This document shows positions 36,790-51,302 of a stretch of 64,000 nucleotides of DNA, piece after piece. Position 1 is the stretch's first letter; the number at the start of each line of letters is the position of its first letter. Made by a program: the position numbers and the translations under genes. The notes under the pieces were generated by a model. The model searched no databases, had not been told where the DNA came from, and saw only the letters and a list, made by a program, of their open reading frames with translations. The DNA is from Laccaria trichodermophora (taxonomy: Eukaryota; Basidiomycota; Agaricomycetes; Agaricales; Hydnangiaceae), in the NCBI GenBank assembly GCA_018417955.1, contig JACTVC010000015.1, positions 20,996-84,995 on the forward strand, read 5' to 3'.

Positions 36790-37179
36790 TCAAGCTCCTT
36801 CCCGCTTCCGACGACGCTTCTCCATATCCTCCATCCTCTCCGCTAACAAATATTCTCCCAATCTCGTCGTCGATAATCCCACCTTGTTCGTTTCTGGCCC
36901 CATTGCATCCATATAGAAATTCTTGAACCATCTATCTCTTCCTCTAAACGCGTCGGATGGGGAGTCGCAACAGGTGTTCCCGCAGTCTCCGCCTGTCAAG
37001 ATTATCAGGCCGCTGACAAAGGAGGCCGATGAGGATGTGTCGAGGGAGAAGGAGCAGGAGGGGTGAGAACAAGGTGAGGGACTCCGAAGTCTATGTACTC
37101 GTGTTTGGCTACAGATGTGTCTGGTCAAGAAAAACTTCAGGGTGGACCCTAACAGAACCCTTCGTTCGCCGAGGATCAC
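36790..37179 (-). CDS. Probable C-terminal exon of an unidentified gene
   Basis: The last part of this minus-strand frame (DRWFKNFYMDAMGPETNKVG, STTRLGEYLLAERMEDMEKR, ending RRKREGA) has the composition of a real protein and a basic tail. The upstream part of the same frame (Ser/Cys-rich) looks like intron or UTR. Upstream exons were not identified and no family is recognised. This may be a relic. Confidence 0.3.
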   Translation of the reverse strand: MILGERRVLLGSTLKFFLTRHICSQTRVHRLRSPSPCSHPSCSFSLDTSSSASFVSGLIILTGGDCGNTCCDSPSDAFRGRDRWFKNFYMDAMGPETNKVGLSTTRLGEYLLAERMEDMEKRRRKREGA

Positions 37180-40100
37180 AACACATCAGGTCCCCCTCAC
37201 GCAATCGCTGATCCCTCAGATGACATATATATCGCGTAGCTTCGGAATGGTTCAGTCTTTATTTGAAAGACCCGACAACGTTGGTACGAACGTTCATTAC
37301 AAGGCGCGCAGATCATGTAGGAGAGGGGAAGCAGTACGTTTGTGTTGAAGAGAGGGAGACGACTGCCAGAGTATGCCAAAGTGAGTAACAGTAGCTCGTT
37401 GCACCGAAGGATCAACCAATGGCTTAGGGTTGATTCAGGAGTCCAGATATTGTATGTTGACGCCGGTTTTTAGGATATCTTCTACGCCTTTGAATCTACA
37501 GCGAGAAGCCTTGCGTCAATTGTTGGATGGGTATCAAGATCTTAGGTGAGGATGATCGCTTTTGAATCAGAAATATTGGGGGAACAGAAGTGCAGTGAGT
37601 TGAGTCAGGCATAATGCATAAAGATTGGGGTAAGCGGGGAGGAAGTAAGACTTTGGAGCAAGGATGAGCACCGGATCATTGATAGCGGGAAGGCCAGTGT
37701 GCTTTGGTGAGTGGTTCGCCCTAGCTAGAGGTGATTTGAACTTACACGCGATCGTTCATGGCACGAACGTCCTCCTGGCATTTTCGTGGCAATCTGCCAA
37801 TCTCGTCTTCGAGCCTTCAGGGAACTTTCGCCAACGTCCTTGCCAATGGAGGAGGGCCCTCCTCACAATTTTAGCCTCTCCTCGAGTACATTGTTGATCT
37901 TCTTCCCACCAGGACCATTTGCCATGACGGCTCCAGAATTTGCCCAATACACTCGTCTTTCTCTCAACATTGCCGGTGCGTTCACTCGGCCAACATGAAG
38001 TTGCGCTCGCTTACTCACGCAGTTGGTTACGATTTGCGCGCAACGTTTTGTGCTCTGTGCGTCAAATTCAGCTTATGCAACTTTACTCGCTCAGCGCCCG
38101 CTGCTTAGCTGGGCTTCTAGTCGCATAAATGGAGTGGATGCAACTCCACTCGACCACTGTAACCTCCGAACCTTTTGGATTCCACGTTTCGATTTACGTC
38201 GAGAAAGGGCTGCCCACTTCGTCCACCATTTTTGTTTTCTTTGTAGGATCTCCACCGAAACAGTAAAGTTTGAAGGGATTGATTCGGCTGAAGACCGCAC
38301 CACCTTTCTTCAACGCATGCAGCAACCCAATCACGTTATCTTGGGTTATCTCCACATGCATCGGCGGGTATTCCGCTCCATATCGCCGTTCACTTCCACT
38401 GGCCGATTTTTGGATACAGCTTGCATACGCCGATCAACCACCAGTATATGCAGCACAGCTACTTTTCGTTGCACCCCCGTTTCCCTGCTTCCTTGCTCGC
38501 CCCTGATCAAGTACCAGCGCCGGTGGAATCTATAAAATCACGAGGAGCTTTTGTATGAACGTGGGAGACTGGATGTCATCTGTACAGGTGCTGGTGAGCG
38601 CCAGCCTCTCTTCTTGGTTAGTGATTCACCTTTCAAATTCGGCCGGATCACAATGTCGAAACGGAGTTCTGTCATTTTAGTTATGTTCTTCTACGCATAC
38701 AGAGCAGTTCGAGGGACTATTTGATTTCGGAGTCACCTGTCGGGGCATTGATTGGGCTTTAGGGGGCTTTACGTTGAATACGTTTGTGACGGCGTGTTGT
38801 GAAAGGCTCACGTTACCTCAAAATTACACTCAGAATGAGGAGGGTGATTGAGCTTGGGTGTGTCGGTTATGTTAATACAACCCGAGTAGGCTACCAACTT
38901 GGCAGGCCATACCGGCCTAAAAAGAGTGCTAATCATTCTGGCATCCAGTGCTTTTTAGATCTGCTTGTGGTCGAACTAACTAACCACTTAAACAGTAAAC
39001 AGGGCTGTATCGAACAGCAGAGATAAAGACGCAAATGATTGCACATAATCGATAAATCAACATCATCAATTTGAACATCTTCAAGTTCACACAAAACAAG
39101 GGCGACGATGACGTTAACAGCAAGAAACCAAAAAAATTCCGGCGAACAACACCTTCATAGAATGCTAACTTTAGGGATGTGATTTCTGCAAAGACGTACG
39201 TCAACAGAAGATTCGAACTGGTTCAGAAAGGGAAGAGTTTCTGGTTCGAAGTGCATACCTCTGACAGCGCTTCATTCATTTACTTCATTCATTTCGTACA
39301 CTACCGATCGACATCGACGGGATGGACGCTTTCTAAATATAACAATCGTAGGCCATCTTAAGTGCGCACAATGTAGGGTCCTGGCACTGTTAAGTTACCG
39401 ACCAAGAATGGGGATGACATCATTGCTGAGCACTGAACCGCTGAGTGCTAAGAACTGGATGCATATAGCACTTGCTTTATTTTGGTGAATACTTTCCTCA
39501 TTTGCCTTCGTCCAAGGGCAAAGAATCGAAAAATTAGGGTGCGAAGAAATCCTCGCTGGCATCACGAATCTGAAGGGCTATTTGGTAGCTTGTGCAGTTC
39601 AGTTGAAGCAAGAATACAGATGTTATCCGATGAATGAGACGAATATCCTGAAAATCGAGTTCAATTGCAAACGGCGCAGCAGAGCCCATGAAAGGGTTTC
39701 CCCCTGAGCGCGTCGGCGTCGTTGCGCCGCTGTGTATCAGGTTGGCGATCGCGAGATGGGGTACTTATCACAATTTTTGCTCACCAGAAGCACCTGAAAT
39801 TCGTGTCGCCATCAGACGTCATTGAAGGAACATGATTACGCGGCATTTATAAAAATCCCCAAGGATTGATGACCTTTGAAGAAGCGGAACATTTACGGCT
39901 CTGGTTGCAACAGTTCCAGCACATCTCGGCTCATCGCGGTTCCAGTATCAGTGATTGAGAACTCGGCGAGTCGGGGCGGACTGGTATAGAATTTTATCAG
40001 GTGAGTTGTATCTACCCATATGGACCGATCTGAGGGGCCGCGTTTCCAACTCGAAGGTCGCATGTTTACATGAGTTCTGAACATCCTCGTGGCGTTGCCT

Positions 40101-40240
40101 CGGTGTCATTTCATAATTGAAATGCGTTACCCTGCTTCCTCCTACAAAGAACGAAATCACCGCGGGCAGAAGATAAGTATTGTGTGTAATGACTAGTAAA
40201 TTTTATATATCTATTCTAATGCGAGTTAAGCGAGGACAAA
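37180..40240. other. 3-kb region without a secure gene
   Basis: Plus-strand frames near 37664-38535 contain intron-like borders and short protein-like pieces (MTAPEFAQYTRLSLNIAG, DSAEDRTTFLQRMQQPNHV). They do not join into one model without frameshifts, so they may be a decayed gene. The rest is AT-rich and empty. Confidence 0.35.
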
Positions 40241-41133
40241 TCATATCTTCCAATAATGTATACTCGCTGCTGCCCGCTCGAAAGGGAATTCCCCACCCCA
40301 AGCATTAACATCGGCCAAGCTATCATTAACCGCACATCGCAAGTTCTGAACTGCTTCACGTGCAAACGCGAAATCTTTGACCCGACCTCCTTCTATCTCT
40401 TCTTTCGAACTCTAGGAAGCAATTGAATAAGTCCGTATGTTGCGTGAAATAACAGAATGTTTCTTGCCTGAATTGCCTGCCCAATGTCAATATCAATGAC
40501 CGCCAACATATCCGCCATATCCCCATCGTCTTCCCACCGAAGGCCCAGTGTGGCTCGCACTACCGAAGACAAAAGTCCAAGGCTTGAAAATCCCATTCCT
40601 GCTCCGTACAGGGAGCGGATCCTGTTCAATGTATCGCATAGATGCTGAGTTGGTGTGGCTGGTGATGCGTGTGTTTGTCGACGAAAGAGAGCATGTGGAT
40701 TTGCAAAGGATTTGGCGTTGATCTGCCGCAATCGAGAACGAGCGGCTTTTGTAAATGCTGGGGCAATACCAGGCGGTCCTGTTGCGATCAAGTCCCGTGT
40801 AATGGATCTCAAACTGAAGAACGGTAAGGGATAAGCACTGCGCTAAAGGAGATCAATGACTTGCTCGTCAATCGTCGCATTAGCGATAAAAGTGTCGACC
40901 ATCAGGTTCCTGCCGTATGTGTTAGTAACCGTGTTGGGGGAAAGACAGGTAGTCACTAGACGCGTACACATGTCCCAGAGCCGGACGGGAGTCGATGGCG
41001 CGAGGCAGTACTTCAAGCGCTGGCATGGTGCGAATATAGTAGGCGTTGGACAGAACGAGTTTATCGAAGAAGTTGGAGGTTCATTGCGACTTCTTTCCGC
41101 TTTTATAGCATCCTTGATTCGAACCGATTCCAC
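40241..41133 (-). CDS. Hypothetical protein with a GC-AG intron
   Basis: The last exon 40241-40411 joins in phase to the exon ending at 40468. The 56-nt intron begins CAG|GCAAGA and ends CCTAG, a GC-AG pair. The joined chain includes LGLRWEDDGDMADMLAVID, IDIGQAIQ then SSKEEIEGGRVKDFAFA, and ends ASIHYWKI. Upstream pieces (ITRDLIATGPPGIAPAFTKA; a 96-residue frame starting MESVRIKDAIKAERSRN at 41133) probably belong to the same gene but are separated by a stop, so an intron or frameshift lies near 40812-40850. Length would be about 290 residues. I do not recognise the family. It is divergent from the aldo-keto reductase gene, with starts 268 bp apart. Confidence 0.5.
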
Positions 41134-41332
41134 AAAGTTGTGTCAGGGGCAGGAGGAGAGCCTCCGAGAGCCCAAACTGATCTGATGCTGAGTTTGTTCC
41201 GATGATTATTTGCTATCGCCCGTTACGTCCGACACGTGGTTTCAAGTCGACTGGCCTGGCCCAGTTCTCTTGATTACATTCCGGCCTCTTCTTCGGTTGC
41301 ATAAATATTCACCGGATCCTCCAACCTACATG

Positions 41333-41340
41333 ATATAAAA
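41333..41340 (+). promoter_or_regulatory. TATA box of the aldo-keto reductase gene
   Basis: GATATAAAA lies 60-70 bp upstream of the 41401 start codon. Confidence 0.45.
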
Positions 41341-41400
41341 CGGCAACCTCCTTTCGCGTGTCTGAGCCCTGTCACCTTTTCTATAGCGCGCTACTCAAAC

Positions 41401-42922
41401 ATGACAGTTAATCGGGAGTCCTTTCGTCTAGGTCCCTTTGTCGTGCCTCGCGTCTGGACTGGGCTTTGGCAGCTCTCCAGCAATGCATGGGGAAGTGCCT
41501 CTGTTGTCAAAGTTCGGCGAGGAATGGCGCGACATGTTGAGATGGGTTATACAGCATTTGGTGAGATCCTCCCCAACTGACCCGAGAGTCGTCATTGCTG
41601 ATCGATCAACAGACATGGTACGCCATGAGTTCGATTTGTTCAACTTACGACTGACCATGTCTTTACATCCTCATTAACAGGGTAAGCCTGACACAGTATT
41701 GTATACTCCCCCTTTTTCTGACTTGAAAGATACAGCTGACCATTATGGTAGCGCAGAGATCATTTTTGTGCGTTTTTACCTTTTCGTGAACATTTCGTGG
41801 ACTAACGATGAAAATGCCTCAGGGTCAATTCAAGGAATCCCTGCCCTCGTCGGAGAAAGTAGTCGGCGCCACAAAGTGGTGTGTATTCAAGCGGATAAAT
41901 CCCTCACGTTCAGCTGTGCTCGCTGCCGTTCACGAGCGTATGGAACGCATGAGGACAGAGCGTGTTGACTTGCTCCAGGTAAATTCGTATCTTAACTAGC
42001 TACAAGTTACTCACGGACAAACTAGTTTCACTGGCAAGACTACTCCGACAAGGGGTACTTAACCGCATTGAATCATCTTTGCGATTTAAAAGAAGAAGGA
42101 TTGATCTCCGCAATCGGTCTCTGTAACTTCGATACGATCAGGACAGACGAAATCTGCACCGTTCTAGGACACGATGCTATCGTCTCGAATCAAGTACAGG
42201 CGAGTTCTGCGTAACATATTTCACGCTCGGTGGGAACAATTCGATTATTCACAGTTCTCAATCATAGACACGCGACCTCTACATGGAATGTCAGACGTTT
42301 GCGAGAAGCATGGTCTAAAATTATTGACCTACGGCACTTTGGTTCGTCGTTCGAAAGAAAAAAGTTTCACCGACGATAGATCTTCTTTGTTTAGTGCGGG
42401 GGATTTTTGGCCGACAAGTGGCTGGGGGCTGTTGAACCTGATCTATACTCCGGTAATCTCACACCTTCCCAGAGAAAGGTAAAAGTTACACCACACGTCA
42501 TTTTGTTCGTGCATGCACCTATAGTATTTTCAGTACCTCGACATGATTGTCAAGGCTTGGGGCTCCTGGGAACTCTTTCAAGCATTACTCCACGTCCTTC
42601 GTAGCATCGGCGATCGCCACGATGGAAGAAGCATTTCGAATATCGCAACTCGGTGGGTATTGGACCACCCCTTCGTTGGCGCTGTAATTATCGGTCCGTT
42701 CGCCTCCCCTCTCACCTTGTTTCGTGATGGTTGTAGCTACATAATTCCCCTCTCAATCTAGGTGCGCGGCTCGGTCTGTCCGAACACTCAGACGACAACC
42801 AGATGGCATTTGGGTTCAACTTGACGGCGAAAGATAACGAGGAAATCGAAGCCGTGTTGGCGCACTCGAACGGCCGAAGAATTATCACTACTATCGGAGA
42901 CTGTGGGGCGGAATATCGGTGA
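41401..42922 (+). CDS. Aldo-keto reductase family oxidoreductase
   Basis: Ten coding segments (41401-41560, 41613-41617, 41681, 41736-41767, 41823-41978, 42026-42199, 42255-42341, 42395-42478, 42534-42693, 42762-42922) join in phase to 339 residues. Family landmarks are the catalytic Asp/Tyr region FDMADHYGSAE and VGATKW (Lys). RTERVDLLQFHWQDY, IGLCNFD, VSNQVQFSIID, GLKLLTYGTL and ATRWVLDHPFVGAVIIGARL follow. Such enzymes reduce carbonyls with NADPH in a TIM-barrel fold. To obtain the conserved DMADHYG stretch the exon chain needs a 5-nt exon and a single-nucleotide exon. The intron at 42200 begins with GC. The ORF is otherwise clean. The substrate is unknown. Confidence 0.82.
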
Positions 42923-45099
42923 TAAGTGGTCCTCCCAAGGCGAAGACAAATTTTTGCAGCAATAAACACGAGGTGTTGTCGTGTATACAATGTATACACA
43001 TGCTTGAAGGCTCGTTGTTCGACATCCGATTCCCTGGTCTGGTCCTTCTTTAAATCTCTCCGCCAACTCAAAGTTAGGTTTCAAGACTGCACGCACGCTG
43101 CTTGCAACATGGCATGAGCATTGCAGTGCAAGTAGTGTTACGGACGGCGAACAAAATTGTAATCTTGTGTGCGGATATTCATGGCTTGATCTGAATATGG
43201 ATCAATCTCCCATCGGTCTCAGTGCAACAGAAAGCTCTGAAATATTGTATAGGGTAAACGCCGCAAAACTCGGAATGGCATTGAATTTTTTAATTGATTC
43301 AACGTCGACACGCGGAAACGCAAATATACTGCCTGTCCGAGATGTACCCTCATCTCAACGCACGAAGATCTTATGTTGAATTTCGGGATGACAAACTTTT
43401 CCTCATATATCTCTGCTGGACAGACTGGAATGAGGAAGACTGACTCCACAAGAGATTCGCACATGGCGAAACTTTTTCCTTGAATATTGTATCAATATGA
43501 ATACTGAGTCGCTCTTCGATGCAACACAACTATAGCTTACCGAGTCCATGCGGGGGTATCTGCGCATTTGATCTACTCATTATGTTGAGTGCAAAAGGAT
43601 ATCAGTCTACATTTACGTGTCTCAAATGTTCCCCGAAACCGCTGTTGATTTGACCTATAAGCCACTAAACCGTCTCGAAAAGATGGAGAGTGACAAGAAT
43701 ACAAGGTATCAAGTCTAGAAATATCTCGCATCAAGTATACTCCTTGTAAATCGCGCCGGGATCACTGGAAGAAAAAATGAGACCACTCCCATGGAGTTAT
43801 TTAGTAGGATAAAACTAGCGAGTTTTTTTATATCCCCCTCTCTGCAGAATCGGGATGTAATCTCGGGCTGGTATAATGATTGTGCGAAAGAAGAGAAGGG
43901 GTAAAGAAGGACAGAAGGGGGTTTATCTTCTACTAAGAGTGACGACCCTGTAGAGTATAGCACTTCAGCACGTCATCAAAACTTTGAGCTGGATCAGCTC
44001 ATCAGGGGACGCGTAACACAAGCTTGTACTGACAATCTTAAAGTGTCTGGCGTGCTTGGGCTCAAAGGTTGAAGAGGGCACTACGTTGAATTGTGGGTCC
44101 CGACACTAAGCCACAACCGGCGATAACGACCGGTTTAAGATAGGATGTCTAGCACGGGTAGAGATTGTCGCTGCAGAGTCTTGCAGAGTGCTTAAAGGCA
44201 TCTCGTCTGTACTAGATGAATATCAATGTATTTCTGTAAATAGATATGCCGCAGTGGTGATACATACGTCTTTGTCGTCCGAAGCCGAATCGCCTCTGCT
44301 TGCTGTTGGCGCATACCAGCTGATTTCAGTCTCAGTAGAGACATAGATACACCCACCTACCACTATAACCACCCTCAACCTCGACGATTTCATAGCATCA
44401 CAAATCCACCCGCCAACCCCTTCAATCCTGACGTATTTTAACGGGTCACGACAGCGGCATTAAATTCACGGGAATACAGACCATCCCCGTCAAAGAAGAT
44501 ACCAACCAATCCCGTCAAAGAAACTCCAATTAACCCCGTCAAGGGAACATCAACCCGCGAGGACGGCGACAAGGTATGACGGAAGAAACGATTCTTCGTG
44601 GCTCGACGGAATATTATGGATGGACAACGAAATAAACCGCTCGTTACTACAGAGTAAACCGTTCGCCATGAGAAACAGTTCTTGACAGATGGGAGAATCA
44701 AACCATTCGTCATGACAGATGGTATCCGCATGTATTCAGGGAAGCCTGTGTAGCGTTGAAGTATTGAGGCGTAAGTGCGGAGGTGTTAAGCGTATGAGTT
44801 GAAACGTTGAGTTGTGGGTGTCGTGTGTGCTTGTGCTGTCAAATTGTCAACTTGTTGAAGAGCAGGCATCGAACGTTTTAGGGGTGTCCAGCTCAAACTC
44901 AAGCTTTCGGTCTTGCGACTTCATATCCCCACGTTTTGAAGTGGTAGAAGGGAGAGTGCAGTGACAAAATGACGTTGAGGAAGTGACATGACCCTATCCA
45001 TGCTGCATGTAGGTCGCACGTACACGAGGCGGAGACGGCCAAAGCAACGTGGACTGGTGACGTCGAACGATTGCGATCCGATACGATATACGATCTATC
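42923..45099. other. 2-kb region without a gene
   Basis: No supported coding sequence. It holds a short tandem repeat at 44484-44565. Confidence 0.45.
44484..44565. repeat. Degenerate short tandem repeat
   Basis: Three units of about 24-27 bp, each containing CCCCGTCAA or CCCGTCAA followed by AG-rich sequence and CCAAY. No function is apparent. Confidence 0.55.
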
Positions 45100-46830
45100 G
45101 ATATTGTAAGGTCAATACAATGCGCGTTCCATGATGCGCGACACTCACCGTAAACATCGGTCATCCGGCTTTCGGGTCACCTCCTTCGTCATTGGGCATA
45201 CTAGGCAACGTGTTCTGGGGAAGGGCCTGGGTTAAGGGTAAGCAAGGTCCGGGCATGATGTGTCGCAAGATACTCAATGTGAACATCAGCTCATCGGGCG
45301 CTTGAATTGGTCACGCATACTGCTCAGGTAGCCAAAGGTCTGTCGATTTGGGGAAAGGTTTGTGTAAGGAAGGCGCGCGGACGATGACAAAAGATGATCG
45401 CTATAAAGTGCATGAATCGCCTCCTTCACCAAGTAGCCCTTGGGCATGCCGCGTATCGCTCAAAGTAGGCGAAAGTTGGTCGTCGATTTGGAGCGGACGT
45501 GAACCAAGTCGAGGGCGGCCGTAAGATCACGCAAGGCAATCAATATGAAAGTCAATGTCTGGGTTCCCTCCTCCAGAGCGTGGGGTCAATAAAGTCAAAA
45601 GAATGACGCAAGACCCAGAGCCTGGGCTAATAAAGTCAAAAGAATGACGCAAGATACTCACTAAGCTCACTTGTTGTATGAATCGTCTTATTGAAAAAGG
45701 TCATCATTGTGCATGACGCTCATTGTTTAAGGTGACGAAGGTCTATTGACCTGGAGAAGGATTTGAGCGAACTTGAGGATGGGAAGATGATAATGGAAGG
45801 CTCTCACTACGAACATTGTAAACTCGTCCTTGTGCTATTGAGAACGTGGTCGTGATCGTGGAGTGGGCTACCTCCTTCAGTCTCCTCCTTCTAGAGCTGT
45901 CACTGGGCATACTTCACGGCCGCCTTGAATCTGGGTGAGTCAAATCATACTCGCGCGGATGTTGACGCGAGAAAGCTTACTGAACTCCAAGTCGTCAGGC
46001 TCCTGGGCCACCTCCTTCAAGAACTGGTCATCGGACGTGATGCCTAGTCACTGAACACGGCATCGTCCTGGCTAAGGGTAAGTATAATTACAGGCTCAAG
46101 GGCGATAGACAGAAGATGCCCACCTATTTTATCGTCCGTTGCGATATATTGTTATTGGTCGGGATGCCCAGCGCAGCCAGAGATCTGTCGACCTGGGGAG
46201 TAGTCGCGTAAGGACGAGCAAGACCGTGGGCGGATGATGACGCAAGAATCTCACTGAGAGGGAGCATCAGCTCGAGTTTTTGATGTAGGCAATTCAGACG
46301 CCGGATGACAACGCCACCGACTTCGGCGAGGGTAAGTAAAATCAAAGGCGCACGAGCCACAACACAAAATAACTCGGTAGATCGTTGGATATACTGCCAT
46401 TGTGGTTCCCTTGGAGTAAAGGTAAGCTGGGGCAAAGGCTAATGATGACGCAAGGTACCTCATTGTGAGCTCCACGTCGTCCAGTCCTTCGCCTCCTGCA
46501 AGCTTCGAGAACTTGCCATTGGGCGTATTGAGCCTGAAGGACTTCGCCAAGGGTGAAGTCAACGTAAAACACTCACTCTGAACCTCAACTAGCACTACCA
46601 CTGGGTTGCAAGACCTCGTCATGGGGCATGCTGATCACGATGACGTGGCCGACATGGGTTCATGTAAGGCAGGCGGATGTGGACGGAAGCATGATTTGCC
46701 TCCGTATGCTGTTCAGGATGGCCGAAGGATGACTCACTACGAACGTCACGTCTAGCTCGCCACACCTTCGAGAACTCGTCACTAGAGCCTGTTCCTGGGT
46801 TAGGAAGGAAGAATAAGAAAGTCAAGCCAC
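45100..46830 (-). pseudogene. Decayed array of repeated exon-like modules
   Basis: Related segments recur every 200-330 bp. One module is RTGACGCAAGRTACTCAC, seen near 45265, 45610, 45650, 46235 and 46447; on the minus strand it reads as a GTGAGTAT donor and intron start. Another is CTGGSTAAGGGTAAG, near 45227 and 46070 with variants near 46320 and 46545. On the minus strand the stretches between read as short related peptides (SDDQFLKEVAQEPDDLEF, TPNGKFSKLAGGEGLDDVEL, GSSDEFSKVW). Stops interrupt most copies. This looks like a gene made of tandemly duplicated exon-intron units, now decayed. The original family is unknown. Confidence 0.5.
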
Positions 46831-46981
46831 CTCAGAGACAAGAGCGAGCGGATAGTTTCAAAAAGGACGATGCGACATTGGGCAGGTTGAACGGAATGGG
46901 TACATCAACGCATAGCACGGCATACTTCTCTAAGTATCCCCCTCTTCTTCCTCCCACTCGCACCCACAAAGCGCACCACCA

Positions 46982-48990
<2,009 letters not shown>

Positions 48991-49203
48991 ATGCCTGAAA
49001 GTCTACCCCCACAATTCGAAGTCCAGAAAACTTACCCACCACGCGGTGGGTTTCAGCAGTACCGTCTCGTCACGTCCACAGGATTCAAGTGTAGTCGTTG
49101 CAGGAAGGAAAAGAAAGCGAAGCTTCTTGCTTTTGCTGGAGACAAGTGGGATGAACCTGTGTGCAATGGCTGTTATGGAGAAGCACTTTCCAAGGATTCT
49201 TAG
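48991..49203 (+). CDS. Small zinc-ribbon protein, 70 residues
   Basis: A single-exon frame of 70 residues, MPESLPPQFEVQ start. Two CxxC pairs (FKCSRCRKEK and VCNGCYGEAL) 24 residues apart flank a loop rich in Lys and containing GDKWDEP. This is the layout of a small zinc ribbon, perhaps binding nucleic acid or protein. I know no named family. Its stop lies 76 bp from the end of a transposable element, so the 3' UTR may be disturbed. Confidence 0.55.
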   Translation: MPESLPPQFEVQKTYPPRGGFQQYRLVTSTGFKCSRCRKEKKAKLLAFAGDKWDEPVCNGCYGEALSKDS

Positions 49204-49279
49204 GCTTCGTTCAAAGGTGTTTGCTATCGGTTCATTCTTATGTTGAGTTTGTATTGTAAAATCAATTTGTCCTGTCATA

Positions 49280-51300
49280 TGTCGGAAAATCCGAGAAAAA
49301 CCTAGATGTGCCAATATGGTGCTCATATGTGCGCATCAGGTCATCAGTATTTCGGGATGTATTTCAGCCACAGAACGTGCGTATGGGTGTGATAGACCCC
49401 CTCGCTTGGATCAGTAATTACCACTGTTGTCGGACATTTTAGTACTGAGGGTGGATGTTAGTAGTTATTCTTTCTGGTAAAACATTGAAGCACAGAGAAG
49501 AACTTACCGTGGTTGTCAGGCCTGTCAGGTTGACGAACTATGATCTGGGACCAGAATCTTTTCCAGATTTCGAGCATAACATTTAGATCTCACACCAAAC
49601 AGAACATTAAATCAATGCATTCGAGCTGGGTGTGCACTACATAATGGCAGGTACTAGACTGGTGTTGCCTCACTGCCAGCTCTCGTAGAATCCGAACGGA
49701 CCTGACCTGTCGTCTGAGGACTCGGGCACTGTCAAGACGTAGTGACGGCCTGGATTTGTGAGAAATCGACGAACTAGGTTGTGCAACGTAAGTTTCGTCA
49801 ATCTTCAGGTTGCACAACTGACCTTTTCTCTGCAGCGTGCGCCTGAACCCTCCTCGCCACAATCCTGCTTCCAAACGAGCGTTGATCCAGCGTGCGCCCC
49901 AACTCTCCCCGCCACAATCCTGCATCCAAACGAGGGGTCTACGGCCGCCCGTTTATTGGGCTATCGCTTGAAGATCGTCCCCGCTAACGCGAAACGGAGA
50001 CTGCGCGAGCAAAGTCGTTGATGAGATCGGTAGCCGTTGACGCTGAGTGAGTACATTAGCATCTTTACCCACAGCGCCAAACGGACGACTTACCTAGGCA
50101 GGATAATCTTCAGCTCCGTCCGTTGGGCGCAATCATCTTGCCAGCCTACGTTCTGTCCGAGTCCATGCCGCCCTAGCGTCTGCCTTACAGGCTGCTACCT
50201 GCCCGACCGTTCTCGACGCGTCACCTCGATTGGAAGGAAGGGGAGTTGCCAGGCAGCGAAGTGAAAGCAGATCTGGTAGGAAAGGTATGAGCTCACCCAT
50301 GGCTGGGTTCCCGAGTAAGTGGATGGAGACGGGTTTCGCGTCGTATAGACTCTTGAGAGCTTGAATGAAGAGGGGTTGTGTGAATTTGGAGTAGAGGTGC
50401 ATGCCGGCTATTGGCATTGCGATGCCCAAGTACGCTGAGCAAAGCTGTGGAGAGAAGGGGTTAGATCCGTCGTGTATGATGAAATAGATAGGAGGCGGGG
50501 TGGTGGGAGTGAAGGTCGTTCTTGTCTTCACTGCCCAATCTCCGAAACGCAATCACGTGGTATTAGTTAAACGCCGCGCAATGGAAGTCGGCTTGGGGGG
50601 GGGGGGGTCCATGCTGAGCGCTGAGAGCTGGCATGTTCTCGGAATCCGAGGGAGTTTGATTATGCGACTGCGTCCGTGGTGGGTTGATTTTCCCTTTATA
50701 TATTCCAGCATCGAGTCAATGTTTGTGGGGCTGCTCCACCTTGACAGTTTGTAGTGAATTTCTAACAAAATGACGCATGATGTCAACCGAGTGCGGCGCC
50801 GGCTGCGAACACCAACAGCTTCCCAGACTGCACTCTAAGTTGACTTGTACAAATTTTCCTACCAAAGTCGCGTTGTCCAACACATGCTAAGAAGTCTAGG
50901 AAGCTCCAAGTTGAGAGGCTGGAGCGGAAATGCCGCTATTGCAAGACCCACCGATATGCGTGAGGTTTCGATAAACATGAAGTTTGGTGTATACTTACAT
51001 TTATCCGCACCCATTGCTTCAATCAATCCCCTCTTTTGCAATCCAGTTACTTTATTTGTATACAAATTATCTACATACTTAAGAGGAATTATGAAGGATA
51101 CCCGAGATTAGCGTAGAGTGATACAACCTAATAAATACTGATGTGCTCGAACGCGGAAACCTCTCAGCACTTGCTAGTGATTAGCGCGGGGTTACATGAC
51201 CTGATAACATGCTAATATGTCTTCCCTCGGAGACTGATCAACACTCGTAAGTTCATCAGCTGCCGCAATGACTCGTATGCTAATTGGGATTTTTCCGACA
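49280..51300 (-). mobile_element. 2-kb terminal-inverted-repeat element, copy 2
   Basis: 2021 bp, inverted relative to 30283-32319 and nearly identical over its whole length, with small indels near 50360-50400 and 50510-50620. Flanked by TA on both sides (49278-49279 and 51301-51302). The run of ten or more G at 50597 replaces a different sequence in copy 1. The two inverted copies, 17 kb apart, could support inversion of the intervening genes by recombination. Confidence 0.8.
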
Positions 51301-51302
51301 TA

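Noticed and set aside
49003..49326. 107-aa minus-strand frame over the zinc-ribbon gene
   Set aside because: It is the antisense shadow of the CxxC frame and runs into the transposable element.
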